This document shows, in pieces, positions 25,453 through 35,255 of a stretch of DNA of 50,585 nt. Numbering within the stretch: position 1 is the stretch's first letter; every line of letters begins with the position of its first letter. Source of the stretch: Romboutsia weinsteinii (GTDB lineage: Bacteria; Bacillota; Clostridia; Peptostreptococcales; Peptostreptococcaceae); contig NZ_NOJY02000023.1 of assembly GCF_002250835.2 (NCBI RefSeq), positions 1 to 50,585 on the forward strand, given 5' to 3'. Position numbers and translations under genes: made by a program. The notes under the pieces are model-generated. The model ran no database searches. It was not told where the DNA came from and saw nothing but the letters and a program-made list of their open reading frames with translations.

Positions 25453-26818
25453 TAACCGCCATACATTCTTCCAGTGTAGTTATTTCTTTTTTTATTAGAT
25501 CTTTACAACTATCTTCAAAAGTTATCATCCCATTTTTTGTAGCTATATCTTTTATAGATTTAGAATCTTTCATACATTGTATACAATCTTTTATTTCATC
25601 ATTAATTTCTAGAACTTCATAAATTGCAGTTCTTCCCAAATATCCTCTATTGCATTTGCTACATCCCGATGAAACTTTAGTACTTATCTCTTCTTCAGAG
25701 CTATTTTTTATAATAATATTATGGCTACAGTGCTTACAAACTTTCCTAACTAGTCTTTGAGATATTACACCTATTAACGATGAATTTATAAGATATGGAG
25801 GTATTTGCATATCTACTAATCTTGCTATAGATGATATCGCATCATTAGTATGCATAGTACTAATAACTAGGTGACCTGTTATAGCTGCTCTTATTGCTAT
25901 TTGAGCAGTTTCTATATCTCTTATCTCTCCAAGCATAATAATATCAGGATCCTGCCTTAAAATTGACCTCAGCCCTTCTCCAAATGTAAGACCTACTTTA
26001 TTATTTACTTGAATCTGATTCACTCCATCCATCTTATATTCTACCGGGTCTTCTATGGACATTATATTTTTACTTATATTTCTTAAATCATTAAGTATTG
26101 AATACACCGTAGTCGTCTTACCACTGCCTGTAGGACCTGTAATCAATAATATTCCTGACTTTTTATTGACTATGTTTTTTATAGTGGATATTGCTTGTCT
26201 TGAAAATCCAAGCTCCTCTTTTGTTTTTAAGAAGGAGTCTCTATTTAGTATCCTTATTACTATTTTCTCTCCATAAACAGTTGGTATAGACGAGACTCTA
26301 AGGTCTATAGTAGAGTTATCTATTTTAATATCTATCCTTCCATCCTGAGGTAACCTTTTTTCGGTAATATCCATAGATGAGTCTAGTTTAATTACAGACA
26401 GTATGGATGGGTATAAGTCCATTAAAAACCTCTTTACCTCTATTAATTCTCCATCTATTCTATTTCTTATAATTAAATAATTTTCAAATGGCTCAATATG
26501 AATGTCACTAGCCTTTTCTTTTATTGCTCTGTGTAATATATCATTGTATAATTCTCTCGCATAGTTTTCATCTAACTTAATACTTTCACTATAATGTCTA
26601 TCTATCTTATTCTTAATAATCTGTTTCTCTTCTCTCCTAAAGGTAATATTCATCCCTGTAGCTAGCTTTAAATCTTGTTTTGCATGTATATTATTATTAT
26701 CTATCTCTACTATTAAATTGTCTTTATCTAGTTCAACTGGAAATACATTATATTTTTTTGCTAGCTTTTCAGGAATAAGCATAGTTAGCTTATTTTCTTC
26801 TAAAATAATTTTACTCAC
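25439..26818 (-). CDS. pilB: Type IV pilus assembly ATPase PilB/GspE
   Basis: Hexameric motor ATPase of about 459 residues. Walker A GPTGSGKT is at residues 228-235 (counted from the GTG at 26818); Asp box SIEDPVEYKMDG, Walker B PDIIMLGEIRD, His box TGHLVISTMHTNDA follow. A zinc finger (CKHC...CSKC) near residue 375 is typical of extension ATPases rather than PilT. The N-terminal domain is shorter than in most PilB. Start is uncertain: the GTG at 26818 lies inside the GAGGGTGAG site, while an ATT at 26809, one base after the upstream stop (TAA-A-ATT), mirrors the pilN-pilO junction. No PilT-like retraction ATPase is in the window. Confidence 0.93.
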   Translation of the reverse strand: MSKIILEENKLTMLIPEKLAKKYNVFPVELDKDNLIVEIDNNNIHAKQDLKLATGMNITFRREEKQIIKNKIDRHYSESIKLDENYARELYNDILHRAIKEKASDIHIEPFENYLIIRNRIDGELIEVKRFLMDLYPSILSVIKLDSSMDITEKRLPQDGRIDIKIDNSTIDLRVSSIPTVYGEKIVIRILNRDSFLKTKEELGFSRQAISTIKNIVNKKSGILLITGPTGSGKTTTVYSILNDLRNISKNIMSIEDPVEYKMDGVNQIQVNNKVGLTFGEGLRSILRQDPDIIMLGEIRDIETAQIAIRAAITGHLVISTMHTNDAISSIARLVDMQIPPYLINSSLIGVISQRLVRKVCKHCSHNIIIKNSSEEEISTKVSSGCSKCNRGYLGRTAIYEVLEINDEIKDCIQCMKDSKSIKDIATKNGMITFEDSCKDLIKKEITTLEECMAVNEYL

Positions 26819-27491
26819 CCTCTATATATTTTAGTTTATTAGGTACATTCATCTTATTTATTACTATAGTATCCAAAACTTTAGATCCTACCTTAATTGG
26901 ATAATTATCTTGTATGCTCTTTAAGTATACACTGCCTTTTTTTATGTACTTAGATAACTTTTCTTTGTCTCCTACACATTTTATTTCATACGGAGGAGCT
27001 ATTGGTACCAAGTTTACATTTATATGGCTACCTGCTAAAACTATTGGTGAGTATTGATTTATCCTTTGCCCGTTTATAGAAATAAATTCTGCTCCATTTA
27101 ACTTTAATTCATTTACTATATTCACTAATATCTTATTATAATCTACAAAATTGGCAATATTCCCTATTTCTTCATTTTGTGCATCAATACTTAGTGATAT
27201 TCCACTACCCTCTACATCTGTATAGGACAAATCTCTTTTTAGTGTATTTACTTCTTTTATCTTTTCTACATCTTCATATTTATCTTTTAATTCACTTAAC
27301 TCTTCTTCTAAAACCTCTCTCTCCCTTCTAAGTTCTTTAATATTTTTAGTTATCAATTTCACTTCTTTTTTTGCTAAATTTCCTTTATCTGTAAAAATAG
27401 AATCTCTTCTATTGTAATCTCTTATCATGTTTCCAATTAATATACCTAAAATAGTACTCGCTAGTATTATCAACACATATTTATTTTTCAT
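26811..27491 (-). CDS. DUF881 family protein at the head of the pilus operon
   Basis: Protein of 226 residues: membrane anchor at about 5-22 (VLIILASTILGILIGNMI), a long charged coiled coil (about 38-85, rich in E, K and L), then a DUF881 domain with the recognisable LNGAEFISINGQRINQYSPIVLAG and a final conserved ..EIKCVGD... DUF881 proteins (YlxW/YlxX type) usually sit in cell-division gene clusters. Here it is first in the pil operon and overlaps pilB by 8 bases, so it may act with the pilus machine, for example as an envelope scaffold. ATG at 27491 follows GGGAG. Confidence 0.82.
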   Translation of the reverse strand: MKNKYVLIILASTILGILIGNMIRDYNRRDSIFTDKGNLAKKEVKLITKNIKELRREREVLEEELSELKDKYEDVEKIKEVNTLKRDLSYTDVEGSGISLSIDAQNEEIGNIANFVDYNKILVNIVNELKLNGAEFISINGQRINQYSPIVLAGSHINVNLVPIAPPYEIKCVGDKEKLSKYIKKGSVYLKSIQDNYPIKVGSKVLDTIVINKMNVPNKLKYIEGE

Positions 27492-27574
27492 ACGAGTTTA
27501 CTCCCTATAAATTATTTTTTTCTATATTTATTCTAATCTTATTCTTTATAAAAATCTATATAATTAATTTATAC

Positions 27575-27601
27575 AAAAAAGGAAGCCCAAAGACTTCCTT
27601 T
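27575..27601 (-). terminator. Terminator of the two-P-loop ATPase gene
   Basis: AAAGGAAG / CTTCCTTT stem with an 8-base loop, followed by TTTTTT on the minus strand. It isolates the ATPase gene from the pil operon. Confidence 0.82.
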
Positions 27602-27616
27602 ATTTTTCTCTTATAT

Positions 27617-28690
27617 TTATTTTTCATACTTTAATATTCTTTTAACTATATCCTCTTTCAATTCTTGAACTTCATTAAATTTCATGTTTGGAATATAATA
27701 ATTTTCTATTACATCATGCTTAGATTTAGCTTTCTTAAGATTAGAGATAGCATAATTTATTAACTCATCCAAAATCTTTTGGTCAAGTTCAACTTCTTCT
27801 TTGTATCTTTCTAGCTTTTCTTGATCAATACATGAATTAAGATCAATAACTTCTTTATCTTTAAATATATTACTAGTTGTTATACCAATTTTTAAATCAT
27901 TAATTAATATAGTTTCAATTTTATCTGGTAATAGAGGATAGTGATACACCTCTACACTCATTCCTTTTTGAACTGCCTTTTCATATACTTTCTTTAAAAA
28001 TGTTGTTCTGCCTGTACCTATCTCTCCAGATAGATAATATATTTTTGTTGCCTCACTTAATATACTGTCTGTATAGTCAATATGACCTACAGGCGTTATT
28101 GCAGTTCCAAATAAATGTCTTGGTCTTTTATATATTTCTTTGTTTTCTATAGATTCAAATAATTCCTCTATAAATTTATCTGTTAATATATTTACCTTTC
28201 CAAAATCCATAGAATCTCTGTATTTCTCTTCTATATCATAGTATATAGGCTCAGCTGACTTTAAAAACTTGTATGCTCTTCTAAACGAGCTACTAATATC
28301 CTTACCGCACTCTACAATTTCTTTTTTATTTTGCTCTAATCCTTCCAACTCCCAAAAATCTCCGAAGTTTATTATTTCATCTATAGCCCCTGGATCTTTA
28401 GGATCTACTATATGAGGAGCAGTTCCATCTAATAACACTACTCCTAACTTCTTTATTACAACACCATCTAAAGAACTTGGATCTGATGGACAATAATGTA
28501 ATTCTATATCATAACCCTTCTCTAAAAACTCTTTTGCTATTTTTTTCATCATAGATGATTTACCTACTCCTGGACCTCCTTTTAAACAAAAAATTCTGTT
28601 TACATTTTCAGGAATCATATACTCAAACATAGGATGAGACCCATTTGAGGTATTACCTCCTGGAAATAATTTTCTCACTTTACCTTCCAT
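27617..28690 (-). CDS. ATPase with two P-loops (PRK06851-like), function unknown
   Basis: Cytosolic protein of 357 residues built as two tandem nucleotide-binding halves. The first P-loop is intact: GGPGVGKS, residues 38-45. The second, GEIGTGRT (residues 222-229), has arginine in place of the Walker lysine and may not hydrolyse ATP. Segments following each loop look alike (ELHYCPSDPSSLDGVVI and EVYHYPLLPDKIETILI), pointing to an internal duplication. Recognised as a family of uncharacterised clostridial ATPases; I know of no proven function. ATG at 28690 with AGGGGG. It stands alone between terminators. Confidence 0.8.
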   Translation of the reverse strand: MEGKVRKLFPGGNTSNGSHPMFEYMIPENVNRIFCLKGGPGVGKSSMMKKIAKEFLEKGYDIELHYCPSDPSSLDGVVIKKLGVVLLDGTAPHIVDPKDPGAIDEIINFGDFWELEGLEQNKKEIVECGKDISSSFRRAYKFLKSAEPIYYDIEEKYRDSMDFGKVNILTDKFIEELFESIENKEIYKRPRHLFGTAITPVGHIDYTDSILSEATKIYYLSGEIGTGRTTFLKKVYEKAVQKGMSVEVYHYPLLPDKIETILINDLKIGITTSNIFKDKEVIDLNSCIDQEKLERYKEEVELDQKILDELINYAISNLKKAKSKHDVIENYYIPNMKFNEVQELKEDIVKRILKYEK

Positions 28691-28857
28691 GCAAATGCCC
28701 CCTAACTTCTGTTATACACTATTATGATATTAACGTTCTATAAAATTGGTTACTATCTGCTTCGTACTAATGAGTCAATACATATTTTAGGGTCAGTCCA
28801 TACTGTTTATCTAGACATAAGATATATAAATTGTATAGAAGTTATAAACTATGCAAC

Positions 28858-28885
28858 AAAAAAAGTGCCGATTAAATCGGCACTT
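28858..28885 (-). terminator. Terminator of the amino acid permease gene
   Basis: AAGTGCCGAT / ATCGGCACTT, a 10-bp perfect stem with a short loop, followed by TTTTTTT on the minus strand; 8 bases after the stop. Confidence 0.9.
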
Positions 28886-28892
28886 ATATATA

Positions 28893-30260
28893 TTATGCAG
28901 ATTTTTCTTTTGATAAATCTGCACTCTTTTCATTATTTTTTCTTCTCATATATTCATATACTGGTAGTCCTATAAGAGTTATTACTAATCCTAATATAGC
29001 GTTTTGAGTCTGAGTCACAAGTGTACTTACAACTATAAATAGCCCTCCTAGTATTGCTATTATAGGAACTATAGGGTATAAAGGTACCTTGTAAGGTCTT
29101 GCCATTTCAGGCTTAGTTTTTCTAAGTTTCATAACACCTACAAATAACATTGTGTAGAATATCCATATAGTAAACATTGCTAAGTCAGATAATAAGTTAA
29201 ACTGTCCTGATAAAGAATATATCACTGATAATCCAACTATTAACCAAGTTGCATTTAATGGTACTCCATTATTATTTAACTTTGATAAAGTTTCTGAGAA
29301 TGGTATTCTCTTATCACATGCCATTATATAAGGTACTCTTCCGCCTGTTAATATAAATCCATTCAGAGTACCAAATACAGATATTAGTATACCTACGCTA
29401 ATTACTTTAGCTCCTATTGGTCCAAATAATTTGCTTGCAACTAATGTAGCTGGTGCACCTGCTAATGCTAATTCTGATGCTGGTACTACCCATAAGTATG
29501 CAACGTTTATTATTAAGTAAACTGCCATAACTACAGATATACCTCCAACTATCGCCATCGGCAAATGCTTAGTTGGGTTTTTCATCTCTCCTGCTAATGC
29601 ACCTACATATATCCATCCATCATATGCAAACATTGTCGCTATAAGTACTTGAGATATAGCACCTACCATATTAGTTCCTTCTCCAACAAAAGGTGTTACA
29701 AGATTTGCTGATGAATCACCTTCCATGAAACCAAATATTATTATTACAGCTAATGGTAATAATTTACATACAGTTGATGCTGTTTGTATAGCTCCACCGA
29801 ATTTTGCTCCTAAAGAATTTAATGATGCTATAAATACTATCGTACCTACTGCAATAACTATTACGTACACATTGTTTTGTAATCCTAGTAAAGAAACTGC
29901 TTCTTGTGCAAATATGATTCCTAATGCAGCTGCTATAGCTGGTATAAATAATATACTTTGCATCCAACCTGTTAAAAATCCGATTCTCTCTCCGTAAATT
30001 TCCTCTAAGTATATCATTAATCCACCCGATTTTGTTATACTTGCTGATATTTCTGATGCTGTTAATCCAGCTGCAATTGTTATAAGTCCTCCTATTAACC
30101 ATGCTAATAGTCCTAATCCTGGCCCTCCATTTGTCGCAGTGTATATAGCTTGAGGCTTAAAGAATACCCCAGAACCAATAAGTATACCTACCACTGTTGA
30201 TAAAGCTGCACTAAGCCCTATTGTTTTTCTAAGAGCTTGTTGATTTGTATTTTGACTCAT
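28893..30260 (-). CDS. APC-family amino acid permease
   Basis: Membrane transporter of 455 residues with about 12 helices. TM1 has the APC substrate motif GILIGSGVFFKP, then AWLIGGLITIAAGLTASEIS; TM6-loop MFAYDGWIYVGALAGEMKNPTKHLP is the typical amphipathic segment of the L-type (LAT) exchanger branch, near Bacillus SteT. Likely exchanges neutral amino acids; the precise substrate cannot be told. ATG at 30260 follows AAGGAGG. Single gene between terminators. Confidence 0.88.
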   Translation of the reverse strand: MSQNTNQQALRKTIGLSAALSTVVGILIGSGVFFKPQAIYTATNGGPGLGLLAWLIGGLITIAAGLTASEISASITKSGGLMIYLEEIYGERIGFLTGWMQSILFIPAIAAALGIIFAQEAVSLLGLQNNVYVIVIAVGTIVFIASLNSLGAKFGGAIQTASTVCKLLPLAVIIIFGFMEGDSSANLVTPFVGEGTNMVGAISQVLIATMFAYDGWIYVGALAGEMKNPTKHLPMAIVGGISVVMAVYLIINVAYLWVVPASELALAGAPATLVASKLFGPIGAKVISVGILISVFGTLNGFILTGGRVPYIMACDKRIPFSETLSKLNNNGVPLNATWLIVGLSVIYSLSGQFNLLSDLAMFTIWIFYTMLFVGVMKLRKTKPEMARPYKVPLYPIVPIIAILGGLFIVVSTLVTQTQNAILGLVITLIGLPVYEYMRRKNNEKSADLSKEKSA

Positions 30261-30400
30261 ATGTACACCTCCTTGTTGTTTAATTTCATTATATTTTCTA
30301 TTTATTCCTTACTTATTTATTTCTACATATTCTACAATATTTTACATATTTTATCAACATTAATTGTTAATTTTTTTATAATATTCGGTATATACCCAAC

Positions 30401-30442
30401 AAAAAGCTACTAAAATCAATTAATTTAATCTTAGTAGCTTTT
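30401..30442 (-). terminator. Terminator of engB-lon transcript
   Basis: AAAAGCTACTAA / TTAGTAGCTTTT, a 12-bp perfect stem with a 17-base AT loop and T run on the minus strand; 22 bases after the engB stop. Confidence 0.8.
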
Positions 30443-30464
30443 AAAATTATTTTTATATATTAAA

Positions 30465-31076
30465 TTAGTCTACAGTTATTTCGTATCCTTGCTCTTCATA
30501 TTGCTTAATAATCTCATTCCATACTTCTTCTACACCAGTCTTTTTTAGAGATGATAATGGTATTACTTTCTCATCTTTTTCAAGCTGTAGTTTCTTTCTT
30601 ATTATGCTAATATGCTTTTGGTATTGTCCTCTAGATATTTTATCTGCTTTAGTTGCTATTACAACACAGTTATATCCAAAGTGCTTTATCCAATCATACA
30701 TCATTTTATCATCAGCAGTAGGCTCATGTCTAATATCTACAAGTAAGAAAATAGCACAAAGCTCATCTCTATCTTCTAGATATCTTTCCATTATTTTTCC
30801 CCATTTTTCTTTTTCACTTTTAGCTATTTTAGCGTATCCATATCCTGGAAGATCTACAAAATAAAATTCATTATTTATAAGATAGAAGTTTATTGTTCTA
30901 GTCTTACCAGGAGTTTGACTTGTTCTAGCGAAGTTTCTTCTATTTAATAAAGTATTTACTGTTGAAGATTTTCCTACGTTAGATCTACCAACTAAAGCTA
31001 TCTCTGGTATACCTTCTTCTGGGTACTGAGATTTATTTATTGCACTCATTACGATTTCCGAGCTTCTAATTTTCAT
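30465..31076 (-). CDS. engB: Ribosome biogenesis GTP-binding protein EngB/YsxC/YihA
   Basis: GTPase of 203 residues needed for assembly of the large ribosomal subunit. G1 [10 protein letters not shown]2/G3 region [11 protein letters not shown] and [10 protein letters not shown]4 TKADK and G5 SSLKK are all present. An ATG at 31088 could extend the frame by four residues but lies directly on the AAGGA site; the ATG at 31076 gives the usual beginning [12 protein letters not shown]. The gene overlaps lon by 11 bases, the usual Gram-positive lon-engB pairing. Confidence 0.95.
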   Translation of the reverse strand: MKIRSSEIVMSAINKSQYPEEGIPEIALVGRSNVGKSSTVNTLLNRRNFARTSQTPGKTRTINFYLINNEFYFVDLPGYGYAKIAKSEKEKWGKIMERYLEDRDELCAIFLLVDIRHEPTADDKMMYDWIKHFGYNCVVIATKADKISRGQYQKHISIIRKKLQLEKDEKVIPLSSLKKTGVEEVWNEIIKQYEEQGYEITVD

Positions 31077-33423
31077 TATTTTCACCATTCCTTACTAGCG
31101 CATGTTCTAATACTTGGTCCATATGGTCAACAAGAACAAATTCCATTTTTTCTTTTACATTTTCAGGTATTTCATCTAAATCTGCTTCGCACTCCTTAGG
31201 TAATAATACCTTAGTTATACCTGCTCTATGAGCTGCTAATAACTTTTCTTTAACTCCTCCTACTGCAATTACACGTCCTCTTAGAGTTATTTCTCCAGTC
31301 ATTGCAACATCATTTCTTACAGGTATATTTGTAAGTGCTGATATAACAGCTAATGCCATAGTTATACCTGCTGAAGGTCCATCTTTTGGAGTAGCACCTT
31401 CCGGAAGATGTATATGAATATCTCTATTTTGATAGAATTCAGAATCTATATCAAATCTATCAGCAATAGACCTTATATATGATATAGCTGTCCTAGCCGA
31501 TTCTTTCATAACATCTCCAAGCTTACCAGTTAAGACAATCTGTCCTTTTCCTTTAAGTACATTTACTTCTACCGTAAGAGTAACTCCTCCTACTGAAGTC
31601 CATGCAAGTCCAGTAACTAAACCTACTTCAGGCTTAGCTCCTATAAGATCAAATTTATATTTATCTTTACCAAGATATTCTTCTAGGTCATTTTTAGTAA
31701 TAACTACCTCTTCTATAGACATGTCTTCTACATATCTTTTAGCTACTTTTCTGCAGATTTTACCTATAGTTCTTTCTAGATTCCTAACACCTGCTTCTCT
31801 AGTATAGTAAGCTATTACATCTCTTATAACCTCATCATCCATCTTTATAAAGTTTTCTTCTAATCCATGTTCTTTTAACTGTTTTGGAAGTAAGTATTTT
31901 TTTGAAATATTTAGCTTTTCCTCTTCTATATATCCTGATACCTCTATTACTTCCATTCTATCTAGTAATGGTCTAGGTATAGTACTTAAACTATTTGCAG
32001 TCGTAACAAATAGTATTTTAGATAGATCGAAAGGTATTTCTAAATAGTGATCTACGAAATCTTTGTTTTGTTCTGGGTCTAATACTTCAAGCATTGCAGC
32101 TGAAGGGTCTCCCTTAAAATCTGCCGCCATCTTATCGATTTCATCTAATAGGAACACAGGGTTTTTTGTTTGAGCTTCTTTTACTCCATTTATTATTCTT
32201 CCTGGAATAGCTCCTACATAAGTTCTTCTATGTCCTCTTATCTCAGCTTCATCTCTAACTCCACCTAAAGATATTCTTACAAATTTCTTTCCTAAAGATG
32301 TAGCTATTGATTTTGCTATCGATGTTTTACCTACACCTGGAGGTCCTACTAAACAAATTATAGGTCCTTTTAATGATTTAGATAATTTTCTTATAGCTAA
32401 ATATTCTAATATTCTTTCTTTAACCTTTTCTAATCCATAGTGATCACTATCTAAGATTTCTTTAGCTTTGTTTATATCTAATTTATCTCTTGTTTCACTA
32501 TTCCAAGGTAGTGAGAATATTGTATCTAAATATCCTCTGATTACAGATATATCTGGTGACATAGGAGAAATTTTCGAAAACTTCTCTATTTCTTTAGATA
32601 TCTTTTCTTTAGTTTCCTTAGGTGCTTTTATCTTTTTAAGTTTTGCTCTATACACATCAGCTTCAGAGTTTATATCTTCTTCTTCACCTAATTCTTTTTG
32701 TATTGCTCTTAATTGCTCTCTAAGATAGTATTCTTTTTGAACCTTATTCATTTGTTTCTTTACTCTTAAAGTAATTTTCTTCTCTATCTTTAGAATATCC
32801 ATTTCTTCTAGTAAAGTCCTATAAATATATTCTAATCTTTTCTTTATATCAAACTCTTCTAATATTTCTTGTTTTTGATTTGGCTTTAAGTATATATTTG
32901 CTGCTATAGTATCTATAAATCTATCTACACTTTCTATATCAGCTAATGAAATAAGTATTTCTGGTGAAACTCTATTTCCGATATTTATGTATTCTTCGAA
33001 TGCATCAAAGACATTTCTTACAAATGCTTCTACTTCAACATCTTCATCTGAATTTTCTTGATCATATACTATTTCTTCTACTGTTGCCTTAAAGTATCCA
33101 TCATCTTGATTTAATTCTTTTATTTTACCTCTAGAAATTCCCTCAACTAATACCCTAACTGTATCCCCTGGTAACTTTATCATTTGTTTAACTTTACATA
33201 TTGTTCCCACATGATAGAAATCATCTTCTGATGGTTCATCAACATCTGCTTCTTTTTGAGAAGTTAAAAATACCATTTCTCCATCTAACATAGCTTGATC
33301 TAAGGCTTTTAGTGATACCTCTCTACCTATGTCAAAGTTTAATATCATATATGGAAATATCGCTAACCCTCTAAGTGGAATTAACGGTAATTCATGTTCA
33401 ATCTTAGTATAATTTTGTTCCAC
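31066..33423 (-). CDS. lon: ATP-dependent protease Lon (LonA)
   Basis: Protease of 785 residues degrading damaged and regulatory proteins. N-terminal substrate domain ([15 protein letters not shown]), AAA+ module with Walker [10 protein letters not shown] and Walker [12 protein letters not shown], and protease domain with the catalytic dyad S684 (GPSAGITMA) and K727 (GGVKEKLL). The longer frame begins with a GTG at 33432 that is part of AAGGAG-TG; the second GTG at 33423, 8 bases after the site, is the better start (MEQNYTKIE). It forms an operon with engB. No CIRCE or CtsR operator was recognised in the long upstream region. Confidence 0.96.
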   Translation of the reverse strand: MEQNYTKIEHELPLIPLRGLAIFPYMILNFDIGREVSLKALDQAMLDGEMVFLTSQKEADVDEPSEDDFYHVGTICKVKQMIKLPGDTVRVLVEGISRGKIKELNQDDGYFKATVEEIVYDQENSDEDVEVEAFVRNVFDAFEEYINIGNRVSPEILISLADIESVDRFIDTIAANIYLKPNQKQEILEEFDIKKRLEYIYRTLLEEMDILKIEKKITLRVKKQMNKVQKEYYLREQLRAIQKELGEEEDINSEADVYRAKLKKIKAPKETKEKISKEIEKFSKISPMSPDISVIRGYLDTIFSLPWNSETRDKLDINKAKEILDSDHYGLEKVKERILEYLAIRKLSKSLKGPIICLVGPPGVGKTSIAKSIATSLGKKFVRISLGGVRDEAEIRGHRRTYVGAIPGRIINGVKEAQTKNPVFLLDEIDKMAADFKGDPSAAMLEVLDPEQNKDFVDHYLEIPFDLSKILFVTTANSLSTIPRPLLDRMEVIEVSGYIEEEKLNISKKYLLPKQLKEHGLEENFIKMDDEVIRDVIAYYTREAGVRNLERTIGKICRKVAKRYVEDMSIEEVVITKNDLEEYLGKDKYKFDLIGAKPEVGLVTGLAWTSVGGVTLTVEVNVLKGKGQIVLTGKLGDVMKESARTAISYIRSIADRFDIDSEFYQNRDIHIHLPEGATPKDGPSAGITMALAVISALTNIPVRNDVAMTGEITLRGRVIAVGGVKEKLLAAHRAGITKVLLPKECEADLDEIPENVKEKMEFVLVDHMDQVLEHALVRNGENNEN

Positions 33424-33691
33424 TGTTATCACTCCTTAAAAGTGCTGTATTTTATCGCTTTATATATTATATATTTACAAAACTTAATTTTCAACATTAT
33501 TACTAATTTCTTCGTACATTTAGTCTTATTTTATTATTATATAATCTTAATATATTCATACTAACTTACTTTATATATTATTTCTTTAAAGGGTTTATTA
33601 TATAATATTAAAATCCTATTTACTTAAAAATTAACACGTTTATATATGAAGAGAATGTATTTTCCTTTATAAAAAAGATATACCAACTTTA

Positions 33692-33702
33692 ATTATAACA
33701 TT
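33692..33702 (-). promoter_or_regulatory. Candidate extended -10 promoter for lon
   Basis: On the minus strand ATG-T-TATAAT gives a TG-extended -10 (TATAAT at 33697-33692) with a weak -35. It is the best promoter-like element in the region, but its distance from lon leaves doubt. Confidence 0.3.
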
Positions 33703-33905
33703 TTTACTTGTCCATGTATTCCATATAACTCCTATTTGTTAATAATTATCATAAATATATAAAACAATTATATCTATTATCTTAATCAAATTCATCTTAA
33801 TAAAGCGTATCTATTTATTTTATACCAATAACTTTATCTCATAATCATAGTATTTATATACGGTAATTTATAAATTATTGTAATAGTCTAATTATATTTA
33901 CCTAT

Positions 33906-33956
33906 CATCTATATAGCTTTATATATTATACCTTAATATATAAAGCTATATAGATG
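33906..33956. repeat. Perfect 23-bp inverted repeat downstream of clpX
   Basis: Left arm 33906-33928 and right arm 33934-33956 are exact complements (beginning CATCTATATAGC), with a 5-base loop TACCT. It lies 7 bases beyond the clpX terminator, so it is outside the clpX message unless that terminator leaks. No gene overlaps it and no T run follows it, so it is not an ordinary terminator. Confidence 0.85.
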
Positions 33957-33962
33957 CAACTT

Positions 33963-33985
33963 AAAAGGGAGCTTCAAAGCTCCCT
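33963..33985 (-). terminator. Terminator of clpX
   Basis: AGGGAGCTT / AAGCTCCCT with a 2-base loop (wider in practice), followed by TTTTAAG on the minus strand; 8 bases after the clpX stop. Confidence 0.82.
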
Positions 33986-33992
33986 CTACTTA

Positions 33993-35240
33993 TTATGCAC
34001 TTTCCTCTTGATCTTTAAGCACTATAACAGGTTCTACATCTTCATTTACAGACGCCTCAGTTACTATAACCTTCTTGATATCATCTCTAGAAGGAACTTC
34101 AAACATACTGTTCATCATTACAGACTCAACGATACTTCTAAGTCCTCTGGCTCCTGTATTTCTTTCTATTGCCTTTTTAGCTATAGCTCTAAGAGCATCA
34201 TCTTCAAACTCTAGATCTACATCATCTATTTCTAGTAATTTTTTGTATTGTTTTACTAGAGCATTCTTAGGTTCTTTTAATATGCTCATTAATGCATCTT
34301 CATCTAGTAGCTCTAAAGTTGCTACTACAGGTATTCTACCTATAAATTCTGGTATTATACCAAACTTAAGAAGATCCTCAGGAAGAACTTTAGCATATAC
34401 TTTTCCTAAGTCCATTTCTCTTTTACTCTCTATTTTAGCTCCAAAACCTAAAGTTTTAGTTCCTCCACGATTTTGGATTATCTTTTCTATTCCATCAAAC
34501 GCTCCACCTAAGATAAATAATACATTAGTAGTATCTATCTTTAAGAATTCTTGATGAGGGTGTTTTCTTCCACCTTGTGGAGGAACATTAGCAACTGTAC
34601 CTTCTAATATCTTTAAAAGCGCTTGTTGAACACCTTCTCCACTGACATCTCTAGTTATAGATGGATTTTCAGATTTTCTAGCAATCTTATCTATCTCATC
34701 TATATACACAATTCCTCTTTCAGCTTTTTCTATGTCAAAATCAGCTGCTTGAATAAGCTTTAGAAGTATATTTTCAACATCTTCACCAACATACCCTGCT
34801 TCTGTTAATGACGTAGCATCTGCCATTGCAAATGGAACATTTAAAGTCTTGGCTAATGTTTGAGCTAATAAAGTTTTACCAGAACCCGTTGGTCCTAATA
34901 AAAGAATATTACTCTTTTGTATTTCTACATCTTTGCTATTAACCTTTTTACTATAAATTCTTTTATAGTGATTATATACAGCTACTGATAAAGCCTTTTT
35001 AGCTCTTTCTTGACCTATTACATAATCATCTAATATTCCCATCATTTCTTTTGGCTTTGGTAGAGATGCAGTATCCTCTTCTGTAGTATCTTCAATCTCT
35101 TCCTGAATGATTTCATCACAAAGTTCCACACATTCATCACATATATAAACATTTGGACCTGCAATTAATCTTCTCACTTGTTCTTGATTCTTACCACAGA
35201 ATGAACATTTTAATTGTCTCTTATCTTCGTATTTTGACAT
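33993..35240 (-). CDS. clpX: ClpXP protease ATPase subunit ClpX
   Basis: Unfoldase of 415 residues that feeds substrates to ClpP. An N-terminal zinc-binding domain (CSFCGKNQ... and [10 protein letters not shown]4 type) is followed by the AAA+ domain: Walker A GPTGSGKT, Walker [12 protein letters not shown], pore loop GYVGEDV, and the IGF-type loop [16 protein letters not shown] that docks on ClpP. A GTG at 35249 precedes the ATG at 35240 but is part of the AGAGGTG site; the ATG gives the standard MSKYED start. It is 15 bases after clpP and ends the tig-clpP-clpX set. Confidence 0.96.
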   Translation of the reverse strand: MSKYEDKRQLKCSFCGKNQEQVRRLIAGPNVYICDECVELCDEIIQEEIEDTTEEDTASLPKPKEMMGILDDYVIGQERAKKALSVAVYNHYKRIYSKKVNSKDVEIQKSNILLLGPTGSGKTLLAQTLAKTLNVPFAMADATSLTEAGYVGEDVENILLKLIQAADFDIEKAERGIVYIDEIDKIARKSENPSITRDVSGEGVQQALLKILEGTVANVPPQGGRKHPHQEFLKIDTTNVLFILGGAFDGIEKIIQNRGGTKTLGFGAKIESKREMDLGKVYAKVLPEDLLKFGIIPEFIGRIPVVATLELLDEDALMSILKEPKNALVKQYKKLLEIDDVDLEFEDDALRAIAKKAIERNTGARGLRSIVESVMMNSMFEVPSRDDIKKVIVTEASVNEDVEPVIVLKDQEESA

Positions 35241-35255
35241 ATTATACACCTCTTC

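Larger units (their letters stand above)
33424..33992. other. Long intergenic region upstream of lon
   Basis: About 570 very AT-rich bases between clpX and lon. No ORF is credible. It holds a candidate lon promoter, a 13-base motif CTTTATATATTAT repeated three times on the plus strand (33458-33470, 33569-33581, 33917-33929), a perfect 23-bp inverted repeat and the clpX terminator. The distance from the candidate promoter to the lon start would give an unusually long leader of about 260 bases. Confidence 0.6.

Noticed and set aside
27492..27574. c-di-GMP riboswitch before the pilus operon
   Set aside because: The leader is only about 80 AT-rich bases and shows none of the conserved riboswitch core.
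28724..28975. 83-codon plus-strand ORF
   Set aside because: No ribosome binding site; it crosses the permease terminator and runs into the permease gene in antisense.
33424..33992. CIRCE or CtsR operators before lon, clpX and clpP
   Set aside because: Neither TTAGCACTC-N9-GAGTGCTAA nor the CtsR heptad repeat was found on either strand.
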